Assembly: GCA_017627115.1 (NCBI GenBank)
Contig: JAGAHK010000128.1
Coordinates: 1-12,974 of the forward strand
Direction: 5' to 3'
Source of the DNA: Bacillota bacterium
Lineage (GTDB): Bacteria; Bacillota; Clostridia; Lachnospirales; CAG-274
DNA length: 12,974 bases
Shown here: in pieces, positions 1-7,010 of the stretch
Layout of the letters: each line of letters begins with the position of its first letter
Numbering within the stretch: the stretch's first letter is position 1
Notes under the pieces: generated by a model
The model's database searches: none
What the model saw: only the letters and a program-made list of their open reading frames with translations
What the model was told of the DNA's origin: nothing
Translations under genes and position numbers: made by a program

Positions 1-139
1 AAACGACATTTAAAAATGTCCTTTACTATAACCCTGCGGGGCATGCACACGACTGCGTACAAGGAATAAAGCCGCTTTGCGGCTCGCAGTCGGCGCAAGT
101 AAACGCCCAAAGTCCAAAGACTTTTGTCGTTTACTATAA
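1..139. other. Structured intergenic element with three consecutive inverted repeats
   Basis: No gene is visible here. Three hairpins follow one another. Hairpin 1 (5-20) is GACATT-taaa-AATGTC. Hairpin 2 (50-92) pairs CGACTGCG with CGCAGTCG and, nested inside, AGCCGC with GCGGCT around a TTT loop; the 14 paired bases are broken only by a 12-nt bulge on the 5' side (58-69). Hairpin 3 (99-134) pairs GTAAACG with CGTTTAC and, inside, AAAGTC with GACTTT. The motif GTCnTTTACTATAA occurs twice (18-31 and 126-139), framing hairpins 2 and 3. The pairing is read directly. That it is a mobile-type intergenic repeat or a structured RNA is inference. It may begin before the window. Confidence 0.5.
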
Positions 140-147
140 TATCAACC

Positions 148-189
148 AAAAGGCGGCACTTTTTTTGAGGGTGCTGCCTTTTCATTTTA
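148..189 (+). terminator. Rho-independent terminator
   Basis: A 12-bp stem pairs AAAAGGCGGCAC (148-159) with GTGCTGCCTTTT (171-182), with one G-T wobble and an 11-nt loop, followed by the T-rich tail TTCATTTT. It would end transcription coming from the left edge, of the structured element or of a gene outside the window. Confidence 0.75.
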
Positions 190-202
190 ACATAGCACAT
201 AA

Positions 203-216
203 ATCTTGATCAAGAT
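203..216. repeat. Perfect 14-bp palindrome
   Basis: ATCTTGATCAAGAT is a perfect two-fold palindrome with no spacer. It lies between two terminators and just before the tandem repeat at 221-256. It could be a protein binding site or chance; no adjacent promoter is seen. Confidence 0.4.
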
Positions 217-220
217 ACTG

Positions 221-256
221 CGTAAGCGTCAAATATCTCGTAAGCGTCAAATATCT
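221..256. repeat. Tandem direct repeat, 2 x 18 bp
   Basis: CGTAAGCGTCAAATATCT occurs twice with no gap (221-238, 239-256). A degenerate third copy, CGCGTACGTCAAA, begins at 257 and runs into the next terminator. The repeat is exact; its role is unknown. Confidence 0.65.
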
Positions 257-266
257 CGCGTACGTC

Positions 267-308
267 AAAACCCGAACCCTGCCAATTTTTGGGCAAGGTT
301 CGGGTTTT
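267..308. terminator. Strong, probably bidirectional terminator hairpin
   Basis: AAAACCCGAACCCTGCC (267-283) pairs with GGCAAGGTTCGGGTTTT (292-308) with a single C/A mismatch and an 8-nt loop. Poly-A on the 5' side and poly-T on the 3' side allow it to work in both directions. It seals off the region to its right from upstream transcription. Confidence 0.75.
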
Positions 309-670
309 ATCTTTCATCTTTAGCTTGCAGCAGAAATTTATTTCAGCGGAATACGAATATCATTGACTTCCGGCAAATTTGTATTCTGCCTGTATTCTAT
401 CATAAATATCGGGAACATTCAATACAAATAGCTGCTTCTGTTTTCTGCCGATATGCCAAAAAATTTGGGGAAAGGCTTTGTCTTTTATCTGTCTTTTATA
501 AGAAAAATTTATATAACATTCAAAAATGAGCCGGACTTTTATTTGACAGACCGTGTCAATGACTGCGAAAAACGCACATCTTGCAGACTTGCGGGGTTTA
601 TTACGGGGTCGGTCAAAGGAGTTATGATACTGCTGCTTTCCGAAAAAATCAAAAAAACGGCGAATAATTG
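309..670. other. Gene-free stretch with two inverted repeats
   Basis: No convincing gene is seen on either strand: the open frames lack ribosome binding sites and family resemblance. Two inverted repeats are visible. ATTTGTATT (377-385) is mirrored by AATACAAAT (421-429) across 35 nt. TTGACA-gaccg-TGTCAA (543-559) is a compact operator-like dyad. The TTGACA half has no -10 box at a proper distance. Both may be regulatory or chance. Confidence 0.35.
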
Positions 671-699
671 ATGACAAAACCCAAAAAAAGTGGTATAAT
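671..699 (+). promoter_or_regulatory. Candidate sigma-A promoter
   Basis: The -10 box TATAAT (694-699) is a perfect consensus. A 4/6 -35 box ATGACA (671-676) lies 17 nt upstream. Transcription would start near 706, just before a 57-codon open frame and about 230 nt before the DUF4428 gene, so this is the best visible promoter for the 935-6845 operon. Confidence 0.5.
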
Positions 700-708
700 A
701 AATTATCT

Positions 709-882
709 GTGGAAACGCTGATTAAATTCAAAAAAACAAAAATAATTTTAGCCGATGGCGACGCATTTGTAGGCGACCATGCTAATGTGAAGCCTAACAG
801 GCTGAACATAGCAAACAGAGCCGTTAAGCAAATGCGCAAAATTATTTTTGGTATCCTTAAATCAGCGTTTTCCTATATATGA
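709..882 (+). CDS. Possible small ORF or decayed gene, 57 aa
   Basis: Reading from GTG at 709 gives 57 residues ending at TGA 880-882, with a lysine-rich start (KFKKTKIILADGDAF) and a hydrophobic C-terminal end. The same frame is open further upstream, back to 628, without an ATG. There is no ribosome binding site: the GTG lies only about 10 nt past the -10 box, so translation would have to be nearly leaderless. The composition looks more like protein than noise, but I do not recognise a family. It could equally be the 3' remnant of a lost gene or plain 5' untranslated leader. Confidence 0.2.
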   Translation: METLIKFKKTKIILADGDAFVGDHANVKPNRLNIANRAVKQMRKIIFGILKSAFSYI

Positions 883-934
883 TGCAACGGATAAACTATG
901 ACAAACATATCATTAAAAAGGGAGGAGGATAATT

Positions 935-1762
935 ATGGGATTATTCACAAAAGAAAACTGCTGTCTTTGCGGAGGCAAAACAGGTCTGTTTGATAAAAAA
1001 TGCTTAAGCGGAAAAGTGTGCAAGGACTGTACGAAAAAACTGTCGGTGTGGTTTGACGGTTTCAAGGGCGCAGACAAAGCCTTGCTTGAAGCGCAGATAG
1101 ACATAAGGGAGCGTCACCGCGAAATGGCAAAGAACTATAACTTTTCAAAGATATTCGGAGAGTTCGGTGTCATACTTATTGATGAGGAAAACAAGAGATT
1201 TATTGCTTTTCCCGATACAAGCAGCGGTCTGTTCGGCAGTCCGCGCAATGTAACATCTTTGGATGATGTTATAGATCTCGGCCCCGATATTATAAAATTC
1301 AGTGAGGTAGAGGACTTCGAGATAGACATTACCGAGACTACGCGCGAGGAAAAACGCACCGAAAACGGACAGCAGGTCAGCTATGACCCGCCGCATATTC
1401 TTTATATGGAAACTTTTACCCTGCGTATGAAGCTTGAACACCCTTATATCAAATCTATCTATATTCAGCTGAACAACGGTGCAGTGCAGATAAAAAATAT
1501 CGGCAGGCGTATATGGACGGATCCCGGGCGCAAACTGGCGGCACATCTGCTGGGGCTGCCCGGACTTGTAAAGGAAAATATGGCGGCGGTATACGACAAT
1601 AAGACCCTGCTTGATGCCTTTATGCACACCAAATACGAAATGCCCGATTATTCCTACGGTTTTAAATGCACACCGCAAAATTGGGATGAGATAAGAAAAT
1701 ATCATTATTATCTTGCGATGGCAAGGGAAATACAGGAGACGATCACGGGACAAAGAGGGTGA
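935..1762 (+). CDS. DUF4428 domain-containing zinc-ribbon protein
   Basis: 275 residues, cytoplasmic, with no signal peptide or membrane segment. The N-terminus (about 1-45) matches the DUF4428 pattern: a CxxC pair (Cys9, Cys12), an intervening Cys23, and a second pair (Cys29, Cys32) followed by KKLS, expected to bind zinc. The rest (about 65-230) is a beta-rich, single-domain-looking region seen behind DUF4428 in many Clostridia; its function is not known. The start is set by GGGAGGAGG at 920-928, 6 nt before ATG. Its stop codon is only 4 nt from the next start, so it is probably co-transcribed with the secreted dockerin proteins. The family name is fairly sure; the role is unknown, and a link to export or envelope stress would be a guess. 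Confidence 0.8.
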   Translation: MGLFTKENCCLCGGKTGLFDKKCLSGKVCKDCTKKLSVWFDGFKGADKALLEAQIDIRERHREMAKNYNFSKIFGEFGVILIDEENKRFIAFPDTSSGLFGSPRNVTSLDDVIDLGPDIIKFSEVEDFEIDITETTREEKRTENGQQVSYDPPHILYMETFTLRMKLEHPYIKSIYIQLNNGAVQIKNIGRRIWTDPGRKLAAHLLGLPGLVKENMAAVYDNKTLLDAFMHTKYEMPDYSYGFKCTPQNWDEIRKYHYYLAMAREIQETITGQRG

Positions 1763-1766
1763 TATT

Positions 1767-2513
1767 ATGGTCAGAGCTAAAATTTTTTTTGCTGCCGCAT
1801 TTGCCTTGACAAGCCTTATGTTTATGAGTACGCAGGCATTTGCATATACGGGCAGCGGAACGAAAACGGATCACTTTATCGTAAAAACGGAGGACGATCT
1901 GAACAGCTGTGTGCAAAAAGGAGAATATATCGACCTCGGAGCGGATATCGTTTTGAACGGAGGGGTCGATATATCGACAAAACGGGTATATCTCGATCTT
2001 TGCGGTCACAGCTGTACATTGGCGCAGACGGCAGACACGGTAAATATCAGTATGTTTACCGTTTCAAACAACAAACAGTTTTTTATAGATGACAGCAGCG
2101 GTCAAAACGGCACTTTGAGCACGACAGGTACAGGATACACAGTTTTGAAATGCAACGACGGTTATCTTTACATAGACGGCGGCAATTTCCTCTCCGAAAG
2201 CGGTGTGACACTGAATGTGGGTGCCTATGCATCGGTAAACATAAATGACGGTTTTTTTAAGACCGAAAAAAACTATCCTACCGCTTATGTTACAAGTAAT
2301 GCCAAAGGGACACTTAATATAAACGGAGTAACTTCTGAAAACGGCGAAAAAAACGGCGGACTGTCCTTTGATAATCCTATGGAGAATTTCAATTCAAGGA
2401 TAAACGGCGGAATATTCAACAGAATGTATATCAGAGACAATAATTACATGGATCTGATAATAAACAAATGTACGGTATATAACCAGTTGTACTGCCCAAA
2501 GAAAAGATGGTGA
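1767..2513 (+). CDS. Secreted beta-repeat protein, N-terminal part ended by in-frame TGA
   Basis: 248 residues up to the TGA at 2511-2513. The start is ATG 1767, preceded by AGAGGGTGA at 1754-1762, which overlaps the stop of the DUF4428 gene. Residues 1-26 form a signal peptide (MVRAK, hydrophobic core, cleavage after AFA). The remainder is rich in short beta-strand repeats of the kind NINDGFFKTE, LNINGVTSENG and RINGGIFN, suggesting a right-handed parallel beta-helix, often carbohydrate-binding or adhesive. The reading frame continues unchanged past the TGA into an InlB-type repeat and a dockerin, so this is most likely the front of one 527-residue protein broken by a nonsense codon. If made alone it would be secreted but could not dock. 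Readthrough or a sequencing error are alternatives. Confidence 0.75.
   Translation: MVRAKIFFAAAFALTSLMFMSTQAFAYTGSGTKTDHFIVKTEDDLNSCVQKGEYIDLGADIVLNGGVDISTKRVYLDLCGHSCTLAQTADTVNISMFTVSNNKQFFIDDSSGQNGTLSTTGTGYTVLKCNDGYLYIDGGNFLSESGVTLNVGAYASVNINDGFFKTEKNYPTAYVTSNAKGTLNINGVTSENGEKNGGLSFDNPMENFNSRINGGIFNRMYIRDNNYMDLIINKCTVYNQLYCPKKRW
2511..2513 (+). other. In-frame TGA joining two halves of one reading frame
   Basis: The codons around it read AGA TGG TGA TAT ATT with no frame change on either side. TGA ends other genes here (1760-1762, 12189-12191), so it is a normal stop in this organism. A weak hairpin (GCCGA/TCGGT, 2520-2536) follows 6 nt later. Confidence 0.85.
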
Positions 2514-3350
2514 TATATTGCCGATGATTCCTCGGTTTACGTCGATAAGACGAAACAAGACAGAAACGTAAACTCAAATGTGTTCGAGGGAGATAAGATA
2601 GAGGTATTCAGCGGCCCTGCCGATATCAAGGCCGTATTCGATGGGGGAGAATACCTATCGCCGCCGACGCAGTATTTTTCCGATTATTATCCGACGGTGA
2701 CGGAACCCGAAATGCCTTACGGCTTTAACGGCAAGTATGTCAGCGGCTGGTATACGGACAGCAAATTCAAAAACAAATTTGATTTTGATACTCCTTTGGA
2801 AAATGACATTACTCTTTATGCCAAATGGGTAAGTATCGACAATGAATTTGATATGACGGCAGACGGTAATACCGTGACAAGAAAGGTATTTTACGGTGAT
2901 TGGGTAATGCTTTGGGCAGATGAAGTGCTGGATTATAAAAAAGGTATCAGCTGGACTGTCAGTTATCCCCTGTCCAACGGAAGGATCAGAAGCTATAAAA
3001 CAACAAGCAATACCTACGCCTTCCTTGAAATGGATCCGTTCGAAGAGCCGTTTGATATTATTCTGAAAGAGGGAAATAAGGTCGAGATATATGCACAGGG
3101 CTATTCTGCCGACGATCCCGATACTGCGGTCACTACCGATACCGTTATACTGGATGTTATTTACAAACGGGGCGATATTGACGGCAACGGCAAAATAGAA
3201 CAAAATGATGCAGCGTTGTATTTAAAGCATTTAAGCGATATTCCCGAATATGTATTTTCGGAAAAACAGAACGAACGCGCCGATGCAAATTTTAACGGCG
3301 ATAATGATATGCTTGATGTGATAACAATACTTAAGACAGCGAAAAAATAG
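2514..3350 (+). pseudogene. C-terminal part of the broken dockerin protein (InlB-type repeat + dockerin I)
   Basis: This is the same reading frame as the preceding gene after its TGA. The first possible internal start is GTG 2580, with no ribosome binding site and no signal peptide, so independent secretion is not credible. A Listeria-Bacteroides (InlB/Flg_new-type) repeat is seen around 2640-2830, with the typical GWYTD (2746-2760) and closing LYAKW (2814-2828). A type I dockerin occupies 3171-3347: first calcium loop D-I-D-G-N-G...D, second D-A-N-F-N-G...D, each followed by an F-helix; residues 10-11 of the loops are QN and ML. Dockerins bind cohesins on scaffoldins; none is encoded in the window. 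The coding quality is intact beyond the stop, so the lesion is recent, an error, or tolerated. Confidence 0.7.
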
Positions 3351-3389
3351 AATAAATTTCAGTACTGTGGGGAAAGGGGGCGTGATGCT

Positions 3390-6300
3390 ATGAGCAAAAT
3401 AATAAGAGCGATAACTGCTGTATTTGTTTTTTTGTCGGTCGTTTTGTCCTGTGTGAATGTATGGGCGGATACGGCACTTTCAAGTGTGCGCGTGACGGGA
3501 AAGTCCCTGACGGGCGTTTATTGTGACGAAAGTATCAGCGATCTGAATATTGATCCGGGAAACTATCTCGGCGCTAATGTAACGGTCCAGGAATACAGTT
3601 ACGGCGACTGGAATACGTATAATGGAACGGCTTTCCGTGTCGGCCGATACCGCCTGCGTATAAATGTTTACTCTGTTTCGGGCGAGGATGTACAATACAA
3701 GTTCAATGCAAAGCCCGATGTTTACTATAACGGTGCGGTATGTACGGTAGACAGCTGGCTGACATATTCCGTAACTTTTTATACGGATCCTTTTGACGTT
3801 TTGGGACAATATCCGCTTGTCGTCAAAGGAAGGAGCGTGACCGTAAACAATGCTTCGGATATCTGGGGAGACGGTGTATTCGGCTATGACGCTTCTTCAA
3901 AGACGCTGACGGTGAACGGTGACTGCGAGTACAGCGACAATGTTATAAAAAATAACGGTATAAACGGTCTTACGATTCTTGTTGCTAAAAATTCAACATT
4001 GAGATCGACATCGGGTTCGACGGTATTCTGCGGCAAATACGATACTGTGATAACGGGTACCCCAAAACTTACGGTAATTTCCGACAGCGGCTCCGGTATA
4101 TATATCAACGGCGGTGCAACGCTTACCATAGACAATGCCGATATCAGCGTAAGCGGAAAGACTGCAATTTCGGGCAATTCAAGCACAGATGAAAAGCTTG
4201 TTGTCAATAATTCAAATATAGCGGCAAAGGGAACGGATTATGCCATAAGTCATTTCGGCGGCGAAATGACCCTGACAGACTGCAAAGTGTCATCGCCCCA
4301 AAATGCTGTGGTCGATAATTTCGGAATATTAGGTGCAGACGGCATTTCCGCCAAAAGTGTGACCATAGTAGGTGTTGAATATTATCCGCTTACGGTCGCA
4401 GGGGTACAGGTATCAGATCTTAATGCCGATGATATCCTTAACAACGGCGTTTTTGGTTTTGACCCGCAGACAAATACCTTGACGGTAAACGGAAACTGTA
4501 CTTACAACGGTTATGTTATAAGAAATACGGGCATCAGCGGTCTTAAAATAGCTGCTGTGGGGGATTCGGAGCTAACGGCGGAAAGCGGAACAGCAATAGG
4601 CTGCGGAGCGTATGCTACAACTATAACGTGCGGCAAGGATAAGACACTTAAAGTTTCTGCCCCGGGCGGCGCATGCCTCAGCGGTGCAAACCTGACGGTT
4701 GAAAATGCAGATCTGGAACTTGGCGGAAATTATGCGATAAGGGGAACTTCTAAAAATACCCTTACAATAAAAGGTTCAAAAATAAATGCAAAATGTTCGT
4801 TTGCCGCAATATCGGCATATACGGATATAATGCTTGACGGCTGTCGGATAACATCACCGAACGGCGCAGTTATCCAAAACGGTACCGTATATGAAAGTAA
4901 CGGCACTTCGGAAGCAAAGGAGGTCGTAATAGAACCTGAAAAATATGCACTCAGGATCGCGGGAAACTATGTAACGGCTTTAAATGCCAATGATATTCTC
5001 GGTGACGGTGTTTTCGGCTACGACCATCAGACAAAAACGCTGACGATAGCAGGTGACTGCACATATAATAAGGGCATACTTATAGATAATACGGAAATAA
5101 GCGGTTTAACTATAAAAGTTGCAGAAGATTCCGTGCTTACATCATCGGAAAATACCATAGTTTGCAGAAAAGACACCAAAATAACGGGGGATCACAAACT
5201 TACGCTTGTACCCAACGCAAACAACGGTATTCTTGTACTTAACAGCAATACGAATCTCGCCATAGAAAATACCGATATAGCCATAAATGGAGTATATTCG
5301 GGCATAATGGCCGGTTACAGTAATTCCGGGCTCGTTATTAAAAATTCCAATGTTGACGTAAGTGGCTCAAACGGTGCAATAACCAATTTTGGTAGTGTTA
5401 CCCTTGACGGCTGTGAGATAGTATCGCCTCAGAATGCTGTGATCGCAAATGGCGGTATCTGCGAAAGCAACGGCGAAACACCTGCAACAAATGTGAAAAT
5501 AAAAATCATACAATATGATCTTAAAATAGCGGAGGAATATGTCACAAGCCAAAATGCGGATGATGTACTCGGCAACGGCGTTTTCCGATATGATGTGCAG
5601 ACCAACACGTTAACTGTAAACGGAGATTATACCTATACGGGCAATAGTTTAAGCGTTATATATTCATATATTCCCGATCTTACAATAAATATTGCGTGCG
5701 ATTCCGTATTGCGCCACACGAACGGTGCCGTTATGACTCTCTACGGAGATACAAAGATAACAAGTTCGGGAAACAGTACACTCAAAATAAGTGCTGTATA
5801 CGGTACGGCAATAGGAGTCCGCGTGAGGACACTGACAATTGAAAATGTAAAAATAGAAGTGTTCAACAGTAATTATGGAATAAGACGTTTCAAAAATCTG
5901 CTGATAAAAAATTCGTCCGTAAGCATAAGCACTATAAGCACAGCAATAACTGCCGAAGCGGATAGTGGCAGTACCATAACGCTTGATGAATGCAGTATGG
6001 TTTCGCCCACCGATGCTGTTATAAAAAACGGCACTGTTTATGAGAGTGACGGAACAACAATAGCAAAAAATGCTGTTATAGCGTATGCCGAAGAATTTCC
6101 GCTGGAAATTGCGGGAACGACTGTAACAAGAAAAAATGCCAATGATATTATAGGCGGCGGTGTTTTTGCATACGATCACGGCACAAAAACCCTTACGGTA
6201 AACGGCAGCTGCGCTTATGATGGTACACTTATAAACAACATGGGCATAAACGGCCTTACTATAAATGTTGCAGGTGATTCGGAGATCGTATCGACCGGGA

Positions 6301-6845
6301 ATGCTATTGTATGCGGAAATTACGATACAAAAATAACGGGTGAGGGCAAACTTTTATGCGGCTCAACAAACTACTGCGGTATTCTGATACAGGGCGGCGG
6401 AGTGCTGACGATAGAAAATGCAAATATTACGGTGGCAGGAAAATACGGCATCTCGGGTATGCCCAATTACGAAAATCTGGTTATAAAAAATTCAAATGTA
6501 ACGATAACAGGCACAGAATTTGCTATAGGTGATTTTGGCGGCGGTATGACATTTGTCGGCTGCGATATAATTTCTCCCGCAAATGCTGTTATCAAAAACG
6601 GCACTGTCTATGAAAGTGACGGTATCACAGCAGCGGGGAACGTTGTGATCTCTTTTGGTGATGTGAACTTTGACGGGGTCGTAAACAACACAGATGCAAC
6701 ACTTGTATTAAAATATATAAGTATGGGCAAACCGTTTTTCACAGATCCCGACAAAAACTCAAGGGCAATAAAAGCTGCCGATGCAGACGGTAAAAATGAC
6801 ATAGATATGCTTGATGTGATAGCAATAATGAAAATAGTAAAGTAA
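3390..6845 (+). CDS. Secreted five-repeat beta-structure protein with C-terminal dockerin
   Basis: 1151 residues. The start at ATG 3390 follows AAAGGGGG at 3373-3380, 9 nt upstream. Residues 1-26 are a signal peptide with cleavage after VWA. Residues 27-140 are a unique beta-rich domain. Residues 141-1087 are five tandem copies of a 185-194-residue unit that opens with Y-P-L-x-V-x-G, carries GVFGYD...TLTVNGDC, then short strand repeats such as LTIENADI and LVIKNSNV, and closes with SPxNAVIKNGTVYESDG. This suggests a parallel beta-helix used for carbohydrate or surface binding; no catalytic motif is seen. Residues about 1089-1151 are a dockerin: loop 1 is D-V-N-F-D-G...D, while loop 2 (D-A-D-G-K-N-D-I-D-M-L-D) departs from consensus at positions 5 and 6. 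The gene starts 39 nt after the broken dockerin gene with no terminator between, and a terminator follows it. The fold and ligand are inferred; the dockerin and export are well supported. Confidence 0.85.
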   Translation: MSKIIRAITAVFVFLSVVLSCVNVWADTALSSVRVTGKSLTGVYCDESISDLNIDPGNYLGANVTVQEYSYGDWNTYNGTAFRVGRYRLRINVYSVSGEDVQYKFNAKPDVYYNGAVCTVDSWLTYSVTFYTDPFDVLGQYPLVVKGRSVTVNNASDIWGDGVFGYDASSKTLTVNGDCEYSDNVIKNNGINGLTILVAKNSTLRSTSGSTVFCGKYDTVITGTPKLTVISDSGSGIYINGGATLTIDNADISVSGKTAISGNSSTDEKLVVNNSNIAAKGTDYAISHFGGEMTLTDCKVSSPQNAVVDNFGILGADGISAKSVTIVGVEYYPLTVAGVQVSDLNADDILNNGVFGFDPQTNTLTVNGNCTYNGYVIRNTGISGLKIAAVGDSELTAESGTAIGCGAYATTITCGKDKTLKVSAPGGACLSGANLTVENADLELGGNYAIRGTSKNTLTIKGSKINAKCSFAAISAYTDIMLDGCRITSPNGAVIQNGTVYESNGTSEAKEVVIEPEKYALRIAGNYVTALNANDILGDGVFGYDHQTKTLTIAGDCTYNKGILIDNTEISGLTIKVAEDSVLTSSENTIVCRKDTKITGDHKLTLVPNANNGILVLNSNTNLAIENTDIAINGVYSGIMAGYSNSGLVIKNSNVDVSGSNGAITNFGSVTLDGCEIVSPQNAVIANGGICESNGETPATNVKIKIIQYDLKIAEEYVTSQNADDVLGNGVFRYDVQTNTLTVNGDYTYTGNSLSVIYSYIPDLTINIACDSVLRHTNGAVMTLYGDTKITSSGNSTLKISAVYGTAIGVRVRTLTIENVKIEVFNSNYGIRRFKNLLIKNSSVSISTISTAITAEADSGSTITLDECSMVSPTDAVIKNGTVYESDGTTIAKNAVIAYAEEFPLEIAGTTVTRKNANDIIGGGVFAYDHGTKTLTVNGSCAYDGTLINNMGINGLTINVAGDSEIVSTGNAIVCGNYDTKITGEGKLLCGSTNYCGILIQGGGVLTIENANITVAGKYGISGMPNYENLVIKNSNVTITGTEFAIGDFGGGMTFVGCDIISPANAVIKNGTVYESDGITAAGNVVISFGDVNFDGVVNNTDATLVLKYISMGKPFFTDPDKNSRAIKAADADGKNDIDMLDVIAIMKIVK
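3810..6650 (+). repeat. Five tandem ~570-bp coding repeats
   Basis: Units run 3810-4382, 4383-4943, 4944-5513, 5514-6095 and 6096-6650 (573, 561, 570, 582 and 555 nt). They are clearly homologous at protein level and strongly diverged in DNA, except that the closing segments of units 4 and 5 (around 6018-6052 and 6588-6622) are nearly identical in DNA, indicating recent duplication or gene conversion there. Confidence 0.85.
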
Positions 6846-6854
6846 TACAACAAA

Positions 6855-6883
6855 AAAGGTGTCGCACATTCAGCGGCACCTTT
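6855..6883. terminator. Terminator ending the dockerin operon
   Basis: AAAGGTGTCGC (6855-6865) pairs with GCGGCACCTTT (6873-6883) with one wobble and a 7-nt loop. It lies 10 nt after the stop of the five-repeat gene. The T-tract is short (TTT), but the A-run at 6852-6857 gives a T-rich end on the other strand. Confidence 0.65.
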
Positions 6884-7010
6884 GGTAATATCGGGCGGTT
6901 TCGGGTATGAATTAACTGATTTTAACAAACAGGTTCCCGTTGGCTATGTTTGCAAAGTAAGAGAGACAAGCTCTTTTGGGGCGAAAAAAGGAAAACAAGA
7001 AGGTGATCGA

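Noticed and set aside
360..839. Long open frame of 159 codons on the minus strand with a hydrophobic start
   Set aside because: It starts at TTG with no ribosome binding site, has low-complexity Phe/Ile/Lys-rich composition and lies opposite the promoter at 671-699; it looks like chance.
1713..1766. Earlier start for the first dockerin gene at 1713
   Set aside because: It overlaps the DUF4428 gene, is Arg-rich and would bury the signal peptide; ATG 1767 has its own ribosome binding site.
2511..2536. TGA as a selenocysteine codon
   Set aside because: The following hairpin is weak, no redox motif surrounds the site, and the domain type is not a known selenoprotein; kept only as a remote option.
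2580..3350. Independent gene starting at GTG 2580
   Set aside because: No ribosome binding site or signal peptide; it is the in-frame continuation of the upstream gene past the TGA.
5664..6179. 171-codon open frame on the minus strand inside the five-repeat gene
   Set aside because: Cys/Tyr/Ser-rich antisense shadow of a repeated coding region; no start signals.
3810..6650. CRISPR-like or satellite repeats
   Set aside because: The repetition is at protein level with a ~570-bp period and intact coding frame; there are no short identical repeats with spacers.
6882..7010. N-terminal extension of the metallophosphoesterase to 6882
   Set aside because: It would start within the terminator hairpin and place 43 non-signal residues before a clear signal peptide; ATG 7011 has a proper ribosome binding site.
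6884..7010. Possible riboswitch in the leader of the metallophosphoesterase
   Set aside because: Only a 5-bp AAGAG/CTCTT stem is seen; no pattern of a known riboswitch class could be matched by eye.
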